Assembly (NCBI GenBank): GCA_963681505.1
Contig: OY811973.1
Location: forward strand, 1,014,694 to 1,078,693
From: Eunapius fragilis
Taxonomy: Eukaryota; Porifera; Demospongiae; Spongillida; Spongillidae
DNA length: 64,000 bases
Direction: 5' to 3'
This document shows, in pieces, positions 1-10,683 of this stretch. The notes beneath the pieces were generated by a model. That model saw only the letters and a program-made list of their open reading frames with translations. It was not told the DNA's origin and ran no database searches. Made by a program: the position numbers and the translations under genes. Numbering within the stretch: position 1 is the first letter of the stretch; every line of letters starts with the position of its first letter.

Positions 1-117
1 ATCGCATTAACCTCTCTACTGGTAGCTGTTGTGGTCTTTGAAGTACTCTTTGCCATTAGTATGACATTTTTAGCTGTGTATATATTGTATCAAATCAAAA
101 ATATACCCAATGACTAA
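1..117 (+). CDS. CD225/dispanin-like membrane protein, last exon only
   Basis: This open frame enters from the left edge and ends at TAA 115-117 (38 residues visible). It holds one hydrophobic segment beginning IALTSLLVAVVVFEVLFAI and a short polar tail. That segment nearly matches the last exon of the complete dispanin-like gene at 11716-13307 (IAVASLLVAAVVFEVIFAI), so it is read as the second membrane segment of a third family member. The exon start and the G-D-Y/A-K loop lie outside the window. CD225/dispanin proteins (IFITM-like) are small membrane proteins of the plasma membrane and endosomes. Family assignment rests on the paralogue, not on this fragment alone. Confidence 0.7.
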   Translation: MALTSLLVAVVVFEVLFAISMTFLAVYILYQIKNIPND

Positions 118-792
118 AAACTACTGCAGAGTATTACTAAAAACATTTGGTCAGTATCACATTCATTTAGTGGACATTTGCCAGTGTAATGATATAACTA
201 CATACTGAAATTATTTTTTCCTTATGCTACCATTTTTGATGCTCTGTATATTTGAAGATATTACATTAGGGTGTGCTGCTTTAATTCAACTCAGTTTGGG
301 GATGGCCTAATTATATATAATAATATGGGAAAGTTCACGCGAAAATGTCGTTTCGCATATATAATTATAATTATAATTATATAATAATGTTATAAAAATG
401 CGTCTCGTTTGAATCGCTATATCTTCCTAACGGTTAACGCTTTTCTATTCTCAACACTTCATACCACACCATTTCTCTATGGTAAAGTACATTTTGGGGT
501 CTTGCACTTGCTCCGTGCCAGTATTGCAATGCTCGATACCCCACCGGGTTCAAACACGCCATAACTTTCTGTATGAGTAATCAAAGCGCTTCAAATATAG
601 GTAGAGAGGTCCTATACCTATCGATTTGTTCTGTTCGTTAATTTTTGTGCAATCCGTTACAGAGATACAGCCGTGCAAAGTTGTTTCAAGTTTCCCGCTC
701 GAATCGCGCCATTGTATCTACGTGAACCGCTTCCATTCACCGGAGACATGAATATTCAACTACATCCTGTGGGCTGGGACATATATTATTAT
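118..792. other. AT-rich gene-free stretch
   Basis: Presumed 3' flank of the truncated dispanin-like gene. It contains a short TAATTA-type low-complexity run near 355-390. No convincing coding exon, RNA gene or transposon terminus was seen. Confidence 0.5.
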
Positions 793-1592
793 CTGAGGGG
801 TGTATAGTGTATACCATAGGCTGAGGGGTGTATAGTGTATACCATAGGCTGAGGGGTGTATAGTGTATACCATAGGCTGAGGGGTGTATAGTGTATACCA
901 TAGGCTGAGGGGTGTATAGTGTATACCATAGGCTGAGGGGTGTATAGTGTATACCATAGGCTGAGGGGTGTATAGTGTATACCATAGGCTGAGGGGTGTA
1001 TAGTGTATACCATAGGCTGAGGGGTGTATAGTGTATACCATAGGCTGAGGGGTGTATAGTGTATACCATAGGCTGAGGGGTGTATAGTGTATACCATAGG
1101 CTGAGGGGTGTATAGTGTATACCATAGGCTGAGGGGTGTATAGTGTATACCATAGGCTGAGGGGTGTATAGTGTATACCATAGGCTGAGGGGGGTATGGT
1201 GTATACCATAGGCTGAGGGGGGTATAGTGTATACCATAGGCTGAGGGGTGTATAGTGTATACCATAGGCTGAGGGGTGTATAGTGTATACCATAGGCTGA
1301 GGGGTGTATAGTGTATACCATAGGCTGAGGGGTGTATAGTGTATACCATAGGCTGAGGGGTGTATAGTGTATACCATAGGCTGAGGGGTGTATAGTGTAT
1401 ACCATAGGCTGAGGGGTGTATAGTGTATACCATAGGCTGAGGGGTGTATAGTGTATACCATAGGCTGAGGGTGTATAGTGTATACCATAGGCTGAGGGGT
1501 GTATAGTGTATACCATAGGCTGAGGAGTGTATAGTGTATACCATAGGCTGAGGGGTGTATAGTGTAATCATAGGCTGGTGTATATCATAGGC
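793..1592. repeat. 28-bp minisatellite, array 1 (~27 copies)
   Basis: Head-to-tail copies of a 28-bp unit built on GAGGGGTGTATAGTGTATAC plus CATAGGCT. Most copies are identical; the right-hand end decays near 1560-1592. Because 28 is one more than a multiple of three and no frame has a stop, the minus strand is open in all three frames and gives a 28-residue repeat. This is a by-product, not a protein gene. The same unit recurs at 12505-13079. Confidence 0.95.
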
Positions 1593-1634
1593 TGGAGATT
1601 CAGGAAGGTTACAATGCAAGAAACTTGAAAGAGT

Positions 1635-2135
1635 ATGCAAAGGATTATGCATGGCTCTGGCACATCTTCGCTTTTACGGTTGACGAGATACTGGAATGGA
1701 TTTGATCGTATGGTTGTTGCCGACTCAGCATTTGCTTCTTTGAAGACAGCAGAAGCACTCCACAAACATTGTGGTCTTCGTTTAATTCATTGGTCTAGTG
1801 AAGACTGCTCACAAGCTAGCGATTCCCGAAAGCATGGCTTCAGAAATGTCATTACTATTATAGGGGTGACCATTGTGTCAGTGCTCCAGGCCAATATTAA
1901 TGGAAGGCAGTACATGACAGTAGGATGGAATGACAAGAAATTGAAAATGTTCATTTCTAGTACCAGCAGGACAACTGAAGCTCTTTACCCTGCATACAAA
2001 AAGCTTTTCGTCAGTCCACACCAGAAGACAGAAAAAGTGCACCATGTGATGTTTTCTACAAAGAAGTAAAGAGGCCAGCAGTTGTTGAGGCATATTTTGA
2101 CAACGCAAATGCTATTGACGCGGCGTGCATATAAC
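1635..2135 (+). pseudogene. piggyBac transposase relic
   Basis: The first frame (1635-2069) contains LRLTRYW, then VVADSAFASLKTAEALHKH, a piggyBac/PGBD-type DDE transposase core in which the D of V-A-D-S is a catalytic aspartate position. Further on, GRQYMTVGWNDKKLKMFISS matches the same family's later part. The homology then moves to another frame near 2045, where RPAVVEAYFDNANAID continues the piggyBac pattern before a stop. The N-terminal half is missing and at least one frameshift is visible, so this is a dead 5'-truncated copy. No terminal inverted repeats or TTAA sites were located. Confidence 0.8.
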
Positions 2136-2329
2136 CATCTACGCCATGCAGGTTTAGTGCATGAAAAGGCGGGTTTCTAGTTTATTGGTTTCTAGTTTTC
2201 TGGTTGTAACAAAGATATGCTTTGGATAAAAATACTCTGGAATCGATGCATGACTATCAGTAAGTGATAATAGCCGCAGCATGCAATTATATCGGTACTG
2301 TATACGTGATATATAAATCACTCGTATCC

Positions 2330-3035
2330 TCTTTTACCGGTGGAGATGCTCAACTCATGACTGCCGAAAAGCCAAATAAATTAGGGCCAACTCTTGGTTT
2401 TCTGGGAGCCACTTGAGCTTGGAGAAACTTTTAGAGCTTACCTTTTACTGGAGCTAGTGAAAACATGCCTGTAGATACAGTCGTGCGGTGGTATATATGA
2501 GATCTCAAATATTAACTTTTGCAAGAGATGTCTGTGCAGAGTTTATGTCCACGAATGGAGAGCAGCGTGGTGGTCCTGGACATGTGGTAGAAATCGATGA
2601 AGCCAAGTTTGGCAAAAGGAAATACAATCGGGGAAGGTTCCGAGAAGGAAAGTGCATGGGTTCTGTGGGGCATTGAACGTGGAACAGATAAAATGTTCTT
2701 TGCAGTTGTACCAAATAGACAAGCGGCCACGCGCTGCTGCCCATTATTCGTGCACATGTACTGCCAGGAACAACCATATACACGCATGCAGACGAATTAT
2801 GATCCTATGGCCGGTTGAGCAACTTTGGATATGTACATCAGACACTATAAACTTTGTAGATCCAACAACGGGAGCGTACACTCAAAGTATTGAGTCTATA
2901 CCTGGGCACACGAACGCCAAATATAAGAGGATGCACGGCACAAGCAGTGATCTTTTCCCTTCCTACCTGATTGAATTTATGTGGCGAAAGAAGCACGGAA
3001 AACGCACACCATTTGCTAGGTTTATATATTAATAG
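2330..3035 (+). pseudogene. Merlin/ISXO2-like transposase relic (DDE_Tnp_IS1595 family)
   Basis: Successive frames give a consistent ISXO2-type protein: a W-R-C-S-T-H-D-C-R-K zinc-ribbon-like start near 2340, then GGPGHVVEIDEAKFGKRKY (catalytic D in V-E-I-D-E), then a segment with G-I-E-R-G-T-D-K, then INFVDPTTGAYTQSIES (catalytic E in I-E-S) and LFPSYLIEFMWRKKHGK. Homology passes through three frames (near 2488, 2597 and 2652 onward) with in-frame stops upstream. The copy is therefore inactive. In eukaryotes this transposase defines the Merlin superfamily. Terminal repeats were not identified. Confidence 0.85.
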
Positions 3036-3448
3036 CATTATTTCAACGTATCCATTGTATTGTACATGTATATGTACATGCATGCATGTATGTTTCTGAT
3101 AATTCTGCAATTAAATTCAAATCTGTACTTGGTTAGAATGAAATGATCCGTTTCCCATGATGCTCGTAAGTAGATAAAAAGGAGACCCTAAAAATGATTG
3201 GTTGAAGATCGCGCTCAGATTCGTAAAAATGTCATTTACGGGTAATGAAGAGGCATAGTTATCAGTCACGTGATAGTGCTATCGCATGTGATATTACTGA
3301 GGCTGCGTGCGGGCGATTGGTAGCTTGATCAATAGCGAGAAATCCAACTCAAGTTCTAGAGGTGAGCCCAATTAGTATTAATACTTTAGTTGAAGCTTGT
3401 ATCGTACTAGTCTGGGCCAGACTAGTATCGTACACGGTCGCCATGATG
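3036..3448. other. Gene-free stretch
   Basis: Unremarkable intergenic sequence between the Merlin relic and a MITE. No exon or repeat unit recognised. Confidence 0.4.
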
Positions 3449-3709
3449 GGACACACAGTGGGGGGGAGGGGGGGGGGGGGGGGGGGGTTGCAACCCCCCT
3501 TTCAAACCCGCAATGAACAATCATTAGTAACACAAACAAACGGCAAGGCAGTATCATGACGTTAAGCAGTGTTTTGCGCATGATATATTTATAAAAAAGT
3601 GTTGGCGGCTGGGGCGGAGCCCCTCCCCTGCTTTAATGAATATTAAATAACAACCCCCCCCCCGCCCCCCCCCCTTTTTCTGAAATCCTGGATCCGCCCC
3701 TGGACACAC
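3449..3709. mobile_element. hAT-like MITE with 8-bp target duplication
   Basis: GGACACAC occurs at 3449-3456 and 3702-3709. The DNA between (3457-3701) begins AGTGGGGGGGAG, runs into a poly(G) tract, and ends in GGATCCGCCCCT; its reverse complement starts AGGGGCGGATCC. An (C)AGGGGCGGATCC-type terminus with an 8-bp target duplication is typical of hAT MITEs. There is no coding capacity. The poly(G) and poly(C) runs near the ends have probably changed in length. Confidence 0.6.
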
Positions 3710-3986
3710 GTGTTTTGTGTAATCCCGGGGCTGCCTATAATACCACTAGCGGGAAGGGGCTGTGGCTGTTGTCGATGTTGGGTGTGCCCACGAGCTGGTT
3801 TGCTCGTTATGTGGTTCGACCGTAGAAATTATTGAACCCCCGGGTGGACACTCAGGACAATAGAATTAAATTTTTTTGCTCTTCATTAATTAATATATAA
3901 AATATACTAAACTTACAGCAAATACACACACATACAGCCATTATACATATCACATAACTTATGAGAATTTTTAACCAATAAATGGT

Positions 3987-4670
3987 TCAATGCATGATTG
4001 AGTAAAGAGCGGCCCCATCCTCAAAGCCCAGGCCACTTCTCCACTTTACTCTGGAACCCCTTAGGCGTAAGCTGGCTGCTCTGATGATGGCAAATGAAAG
4101 CCTTGCTCTGATGTAGCCACATGTTTGTGCATAAGACTTTTTCCATTTGCTTGCAACACATGTGGCCATTCTCTTCAGGAAGTGCTCTGCTTCCCGGTGA
4201 AGGAGTCCATCAACTGAAGTCACAAAGGGTGTAAAAGTACCTCTCCGATCTTCAACTGCTTGCCTGTAAATTCTCTTTTTTTCCTGAGCACCCGATTCAA
4301 GAACTGATTCTGGCGAGCGATTGCTGTATGATGGGGCATCTGTATCAATGACCTTGAAGTCAAAGAGCGCCTCTGCCTGAGGTTGCCAAACACCACGCAC
4401 CCCCAAATCCAGCCTCAACCCTGAGTCATCCACTTGTGTTTCTGCCTCTCTAACGATTGGCTCTCTGACAATCTGTGTCCACACCTGTGCTGCAATATCT
4501 CCAACGCAATCTCTGATCTCATTATGTCTCTGGATAACTAGGCCACCAACCTTACAGTCAAGAGCATGTTGTAATGTTAATGAGGCTCCACAACCATCAC
4601 ACTTTGAAGGAAGATCTGTCGGGTCACGCATATAGCGAACCGCTAACCTATGGAACGCCATATGAGTCAT
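3987..4670 (-). pseudogene. Retroelement C-terminal domain (CCHC plus PD-(D/E)XK-like endonuclease)
   Basis: The frame encodes CDGCGASLTLQHALDC (a C-x2-C-x7-H-x3-C zinc-binding pattern), then QRHNEIRD, then L-R-L-D-L followed about 16 residues later by F-D-F-K-V. That spacing matches a PD-(D/E)XK nuclease core as found C-terminal to reverse transcriptase in endonuclease-like-type non-LTR elements. It continues with TPFVTSVDGLLHREAEHFLK and a Y-I-R-A-R-L-S-F-A-I-I-R-A motif common in these proteins. The reverse transcriptase is absent because of 5' truncation. The apparent start ATG lies in the inserted palindrome, so residues before A-V-R-Y are not native. Naming the retroelement clade would need phylogeny. 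Confidence 0.75.
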
Positions 4671-4680
4671 AAATGTGTGA

Positions 4681-4950
4681 TAAATTTATCGACAGCTTTT
4701 GATCATCGATCGACAGCTTTTGATCATCGATCGACAGCTTTCGACCATCGACAACTTTTGACCATCGACAGCTTTTGACCATCGATCGACAGCTTTTGAC
4801 CATCGATGATAGGTGGATCGATGATCGATGCATCGACTATCGATGCATCGACTATAGATGCATCGAGTATCGATGGCTGATTGATCGATGGCGATCGATC
4901 AATCACACATCGATCGACAGCTTTTGACAATCGACAGCTTTTGATCATCG
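4681..4950. repeat. ATCGATCGACAGCTTTTGA-type tandem repeat (mirrored at 8970-9250)
   Basis: Irregular tandem copies of a ~20-bp motif combining ATCGAT palindromes with CGACAGCTTTTGA. It is subterminal in both arms. Subterminal arrays can be transposase-binding sites; that role is inferred from position only. Confidence 0.7.
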
Positions 4951-5251
4951 ATCGATCATTATGGGATGTGATTTGTATTCTAATTCAACGCAAGAATTAC
5001 ATATAGTGTGGGCGAAGAACAGCATAGACGTATATCCCGATTATTCTCTATACGTGTACTGTAGGCTGCCGTACTTTAAAGGTTTGGCTGAAACCAGGGT
5101 GCACTTGCCACATTTGGAGACGTCGACGTCGATGGCTGCTATGCTGCAATATATGATCCGAATAATGAAAATGAAACAGCTGGTTGGTCAACAATTTACA
5201 CCATTCAAAGCCTTTATGGTTCAACAATCCGTACACCACTTTTATTTTTCT

Positions 5252-5581
5252 TCAGAAATGGTGGATGGTATGCATATAGAGTGTCAGTATGTAGGGGGCC
5301 AACCTTTTTGTGTTAATAAATTCATTTGCATAGCCATTACAGCAATCGTATAGTGACAGGTTTTCTAAAAGCATCGACGGATCTCGTTTATCGAATTGAA
5401 GGTACTTTGCATGTCTGATCTGTACGTATACGTATGTGTCGTTGGAGAAATTATTATATGCATAGTGGCGTGAGAAGTATGTAATATATTTATGTAGATC
5501 AAAATTGGCCCCCGATGCAATTAGCGTGTAAGCAAATAAGCACTGCAATAAGTAAATAAGAGTGATATAATTGCTAAACAT
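5252..5581 (-). other. Unrecognised 109-aa ORF in the palindrome arm (identical copy at 8340-8669, plus)
   Basis: The translation starts with a hydrophobic stretch (MFSNYITLIYLLQCLFAYTL) that could be a signal peptide, followed by a Y-, N- and D-rich stretch with no family match I can name. The opposite strand of the same DNA carries a second ORF (4961-5353 plus, mirrored at 8568-8960 minus). Two long overlapping antisense ORFs argue that at least one is chance. Both exist twice because of the inverted arms. Treat as hypothetical. Confidence 0.2.
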
Positions 5582-6057
5582 CTATGTGGAAGATGATCAA
5601 TTCAGTAGCAACCCTCTTGTCAGGACGCCATGCATGCATGGTCTAGCAGTCAACTGACAGCTGGAGAGGGGTGTGCTGGACTTGGATATACATGCAGAGT
5701 CCTCACACCATATCAATGAATCCAATGGGAAGGAGGTCATGTTAGTCAATTGAGGGTTGTGAACCAATTGTGCATGGTCATAAACTGTATTGAGTCAAGG
5801 CGTGAAAAATTACATGTGCACAGTGTGTTCTCTGATATTGCAGATGCATTACTGATACTTTGTTCGAGTTACAAGGCCAGCTATTGCCCATGATCAATGG
5901 CAGCATTTTCTTTGTAGGTGGAGGGACACACTAATAACTGCTATGCATATTTACACACAGTGTCACAGTTTGTCCGCCATAAACAGACAAGCATGACAAG
6001 GAATGAGTGGTTGTGTGTATCTGTAAGTACAGATTTGCATCATTATGAAGGGGTGGT

Positions 6058-6140
<83 letters not shown>

Positions 6141-6479
6141 GTGTGTGACTATGTTTATGCATGTGTGTTCTGGAGTATTTGATATGGCTCACCTTTGGAC
6201 TGTGGCCACACCCTCTTAACTATGCTGTTCATATTATGCTGTCAGCGTACTTGAAAAAAGAAATGGTATGAAAAAATAGTCAAATAATCTGACTATGATA
6301 AGCAGTTTGGCCAATGCTTTGCAAAGCAATTTGTTTAGCTGTGTGACTTAAACTCAAGCACATGGAATGCTTCAGCTCATCCAGGATGGATGGGTTGTTA
6401 TGCTATGGGTGCCAGACAGTGACGTAAGTAGAATAAAGGGGTACTGTATTGACCTATTTGGTGTTGCCTGATGGTCCAT

Positions 6480-6512
<33 letters not shown>

Positions 6513-6780
6513 ATCCTCACCCCCCTTTGTTAGTTTTCACTCTTTCTCAGTCCGTTCCGCCAAAAGTAATTCTTCCAGAGTGCTCCTAAATGACATTCTG
6601 CACAGATGAAATGTGTGTGATTGAGCAGGCATCATTCACTCGTGTTGTGTCATGAGGCCTATTTCAGTTTTCCAGTCAAATTTCTGTCACTCTTGTTTCT
6701 GTGCTTTTTACACCACCATTGATTAATCCTATATACCAACAACTTTCGTGTTAAAGAATGTTTTATTTACTTGTATAAGT

Positions 6781-6876
6781 GTGTGTATCTTGTAACACTG
6801 GATTGGAAGTAGACTCCACACATATATGTGGGCTACTTCCAATCCAGCATTACAAGGTACACAAGCACACACATAT
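6781..6876. repeat. Hairpin in the spacer of the palindromic element
   Basis: CACTGGATTGGAAGTAG is followed after ~22 bases by its near inverse CTACTTCCAATCCAG. Pairing extends imperfectly outward into TGTGTGTATCTTGTAA and its counterpart. Confidence 0.7.
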
Positions 6877-7297
6877 ATATACAACACCACACAATACACA
6901 GTCATCAGTATTCAATCCTGTCTAGACTGCTCATGCACTTCTGTTGGGTGAGTTCAGAGTTGCAATTACATGTAGATATGAGATCTCGACATGTAGATAT
7001 GAGATCTCGACATGTAGATTAAAAATTACCGTACAGAATAAATGGGAAATGTTGGATGCCTTTAAAAAGTTGTTCAAGATGTTCATATGAACATGGGTAT
7101 CCTTGAATCTCTGACTGTCAGTTCAATTGAGGGAGGGAGGGAGGTGTATATTGTTCTCTTTATATGATGGTACCATTCTGATAATCATACTCAGTAACCA
7201 TATATCGACAATTGTATAAGCATAGACCCTACTGTGCGATTATGCAAAATGTTTGTTGGTAGTACATAGTGGCATGCAGCCTCCAGTTGTTGAGAGC

Positions 7298-7804
7298 ACA
7301 ACAGAAGTGAATGATGCCTGCTCAATCACACACATTTCATCTGTGCAGAATGTCATTTAGGAGCACTCTGGAAGAATTACTTTTGGCGGAACGGACTGAG
7401 AAAGAGTGAAAACTAACAAAGGGGGGTGAGGATGGTGGGGGGGGGGGGGGGGGGGGGGGGGGCCATGGACCATCAGGCAACACCAAATAGGTCAATACAG
7501 TACCCCTTTTATTCTACTTACGTCACTGTCTGGCACCCATAGCATAACAACCCATCCATCCTGGATGAGCTGAAGCATTCCATGTGCTTGAGTTTAAGTC
7601 ACACAGCTAAACAAATTGCCTTGCAAAGCATTGGTCAAACTGCTTATCATAGTCAGATTATTTGACTATTTTTTCATACCATTTCTTTTTTCAAGCACGC
7701 TGACAGCATAATATGAACAGCATAGTTAAGAGGGTGTGGCCACAGTCCAAAGGTGAGCCATATCAAATACTCCAGAACACACATGCATAAACATAGTCAC
7801 ACAC

Positions 7805-7863
<59 letters not shown>

Positions 7864-9287
7864 ACCACCCCTTCATAATGATGCAAATCTGTACTTACAG
7901 ATACACACAACCACTCATTCCTTGTCATGCTTGTCTGTTTATGGCGGACAAACTGTGACACTGTGTGTAAATATGCATAGCAGTTATTAGTGTGTCCCTC
8001 CACCTACAAAGAAAATGCTGCCATTGATCATGGGCAATAGCTGGCCTTGTAACTCGAACAAAGTATCAGTAATGCATCTGCAATATCAGAGAACACACTG
8101 TGCACATGTAATTTTTCACGCCTTGACTCAATACAGTTTATGACCATGCACAATTGGTTCACAACCCTCAATTGACTAACATGACCTCCTTCCCATTGGA
8201 TTCATTGATATGGTGTGAGGACTCTGCATGTATATCCAAGTCCAGCACACCCCTCTCCAGCTGTCAGTTGACTGCTAGACCATGCATGCATGGCGTCCTG
8301 ACAAGAGGGTTGCTACTGAATTGATCATCTTCCACATAGATGTTTAGCAATTATATCACTCTTATTTACTTATTGCAGTGCTTATTTGCTTACACGCTAA
8401 TTGCATCGGGGGCCAATTTTGATCTACATAAATATATTACATACTTCTCACGCCACTATGCATATAATAATTTCTCCAACGACACATACGTATACGTACA
8501 GATCAGACATGCAAAGTACCTTCAATTCGATAAACGAGATCCGTCGATGCTTTTAGAAAACCTGTCACTATACGATTGCTGTAATGGCTATGCAAATGAA
8601 TTTATTAACACAAAAAGGTTGGCCCCCTACATACTGACACTCTATATGCATACCATCCACCATTTCTGAAGAAAAATAAAAGTGGTGTACGGATTGTTGA
8701 ACCATAAAGGCTTTGAATGGTGTAAATTGTTGACCAACCAGCTGTTTCATTTTCATTATTCGGATCATATATTGCAGCATAGCAGCCATCGACGTCGACG
8801 TCTCCAAATGTGGCAAGTGCACCCTGGTTTCAGCCAAACCTTTAAAGTACGGCAGCCTACAGTACACGTATAGAGAATAATCGGGATATACGTCTATGCT
8901 GTTCTTCGCCCACACTATATGTAATTCTTGCGTTGAATTAGAATACAAATCACATCCCATAATGATCGATCGATGATCAAAAGCTGTCGATTGTCAAAAG
9001 CTGTCGATCGATGTGTGATTGATCGATCGCCATCGATCAATCAGCCATCGATACTCGATGCATCTATAGTCGATGCATCGATAGTCGATGCATCGATCAT
9101 CGATGCATCGATCATCGATCCACCTATCATCGATGGTCAAAAGCTGTCGATCGATGGTCAAAAGCTGTCGATGGTCAAAAGTTGTCGATGGTCGAAAGCT
9201 GTCGATCGATGATCAAAAGCTGTCGATCGATGATCAAAAGCTGTCGATAAATTTATCACACATTTATGACTCATTTGGCGTTCCATA
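7298..9287 (-). repeat. Right arm of the palindromic element
   Basis: Inverted copy of 4649-6649. Visible differences are a shorter dinucleotide tract (CA at 7799-7861 against TG at 6061-6148), a shorter homopolymer (7437-7462), an extra ATCGATCATCGATGC copy near 9085-9110 and scattered substitutions. Confidence 0.9.
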
Positions 9288-9478
9288 CTAACCCATCTCT
9301 AAATTGAGCTGGAGACAGGTCAATAGAATTAAATTTAGTTCTTGCGTAGTGGTGATGTAATTCATCCACAGCTGTGACGTACTTAGGGCTGGGCACGAGA
9401 CTAGGTACAGTTACTTCATCACACTGGCTGGTGATGTCATTAGTCTTTGGTTAACCTTTAACCTTTATCGCAGCCGCG

Positions 9479-10683
9479 ATGGAACACACTGAATTACTGG
9501 GACAATCCTGCTCGTCCGACCAAGCGACGCCCTATTCCTTCGAGGGAAAGGCTGCGTTGCAGAAATCGTTTGAAGCGGCCGTAGAGGACCAACCCCGGGA
9601 GGCGTGGATCGAACACCTCCCGACATTACCCGCGACATTGCCCGCGGAAGACGTGGGAAATGAGCTGTCCCCTCCCAGCCACTTCCTGGCCGTCACCTTG
9701 ATCTTCACTGTCATGTTAGGCCTGCTGAACGTGTGCACACTGTGCTTCACACTACCAGCTCTCTGCGTCTCCTTGGCTGTACGTTGGTTTCAGCTCTGTG
9801 CGTTTTATGTGTACGCGCGTGAGTGTGCTTTATACGTGCATGCCGATGCTGTGTATGTAATAGTCCCACCCACTGTGTATGAGGGACTGATTCGATGTGC
9901 ATGGACGCGCATGGTTGGGTACGTTCGGTATCGGAATCCGGCATGCATAAATGCCAATTTTATATATTTTATATTGGACACACCCTCTGGGCCCCTCTAT
10001 AGGTTCTTATACGCTCCTGTATAATTATACAGTAACGAAACGAATACTAACCACACCTCACAGTCAGTACTGTAATTAGTAGCGCACCTATAACGTCAGG
10101 GAACGAGACTGTACACTGCAAGAAAAGTATGGTTATCCTAAGTTATCTTGGCTGGAGAAACTTGGGATTAAACTCACAAAAGTTACCCTGAATCCAGTAC
10201 AACTCTGCACAACTACCACAAAATTACATTCATAGATCAGATAACTGTAGTTGTGCAGAGTTATACTAGTTTTAGGGTAACTTTTGTGAGTTTATCCCAA
10301 GTTTCTCAAGCCTAGATAACGTAGGATAACCATATACTTTTCTTGCAGTGGTATCTCTGCAGCTGGTAACATTTACTTGTTTCAGTATATATAGCAATGA
10401 GTGCCATTGCTAGGCACTGATGTGTGCTTATATATATATATAAGCATACCATGCGTAACTTCATTTTCAGTCGCGAGAACAGTCAGTTAAGGGTCACTAC
10501 AGGGCAGCCAAACAGTACAGTAGAACAGTGGCTACACTTCTGGTGGTTTCAGTGCTCTGCGAAGCTATCTCCTCCATCTGCATCCTCCTCACAGTCCTCA
10601 TCGTGAAGCTAATCTTGCTTCGCATTTCAGAGGCTATCGACGCAGCAGCTGCTTCTGGTCCACAATATCCATTCGGCGATTGA
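9479..10683 (+). CDS. CD225/dispanin-like (IFITM-like) membrane protein A, two exons
   Basis: Exon 1 is 9479-9778 (100 codons, donor GTACGT) and exon 2 is 10471-10683 (acceptor TTCATTTTCAG, stop TGA), giving 170 aa with a phase-0 junction. The N-terminal ~60 residues are polar. Then L-S-P-P-S-H-F leads into the first hydrophobic segment, which ends L-P-A-L-C-V-S-L-A. Exon 2 opens with SREQSVKGHYRAAKQYSRTV, the conserved dispanin loop (G-x-Y-x-x-A-K), followed by a long second hydrophobic segment. Dispanins sit in plasma and endosomal membranes; some vertebrate members restrict virus entry, but that role cannot be transferred here. The ATG at 9479 gives the same M-E-H start as the neighbour at 11716. 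The intron holds a CACTA-like MITE. Confidence 0.85.
10111..10353. mobile_element. CACTA-like MITE in the dispanin A intron
   Basis: Inverted termini CACTGCAAGAAAAGTATGG (10114 on) and CTTTTCTTGCAGTG (to 10350) are flanked by GTA on both sides (10111-10113 and 10351-10353). Most of the 237 bp folds back on itself. CACTR termini with a 3-bp duplication fit the EnSpm/CACTA superfamily. No coding capacity. Confidence 0.7.

Larger units (their letters stand above)
4649..6649 (+). repeat. Left arm of the palindromic element
   Basis: Order from the outer end: terminal 30 bp, an ATCGAT-rich tandem stretch (4681-4950), a ~1-kb unique part, a (TG)n tract at 6061-6148, a poly(C) tract at 6481-6512, and an inner border near 6649. 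Every block recurs inverted in 7298-9287. Confidence 0.9.
4649..9287. mobile_element. 4.64-kb palindromic DNA element with ~2-kb inverted arms and 6-bp target duplication
   Basis: The element starts TATGGAACGCCA and ends with the inverse TGGCGTTCCATA, flanked on both sides by CTAACC (4643-4648 and 9288-9293). Arms 4649-6649 and 7298-9287 are inverted copies, close to identical apart from repeat-length changes, with a ~650-bp spacer. Precise removal with one CTAACC restores the host retroelement frame, so the borders are well supported. No transposase was recognised in arms or spacer. Six-bp duplications occur in several DNA transposon superfamilies, so this is left unclassified; it may be a non-autonomous or foldback-type element. 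Confidence 0.85.
3858..9336 (-). mobile_element. 5'-truncated non-LTR-type retroelement with 16-bp target duplication, split by a palindromic element
   Basis: CAATAGAATTAAATTT is present at 3858-3873 and again, in the same orientation, at 9321-9336. On the minus strand the insert ends in an A-run (T-run 3871-3877 on plus), as expected for target-primed reverse transcription, and is 5'-truncated at 9320. The element's own sequence is only 3874-4648 plus 9288-9320; the rest is the nested palindrome at 4649-9287. With the palindrome and one 6-bp duplication removed, the minus frame reads from FRDGL directly into AVRYMRDP and the downstream domain. Confidence 0.8.

Noticed and set aside
737..1652. 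Long minus-strand ORFs with Y-T-I-H-P-S-A-Y-G-type repeats
   Set aside because: Translation of the 28-bp minisatellite in all three frames; no start context, no conserved flanks, and three mutually overlapping frames.
5918..6148. ORF ending in alternating Cys-Val
   Set aside because: Its end is a (TG)n tract; the mirrored copy at 7797-8003 changes length with the tract.
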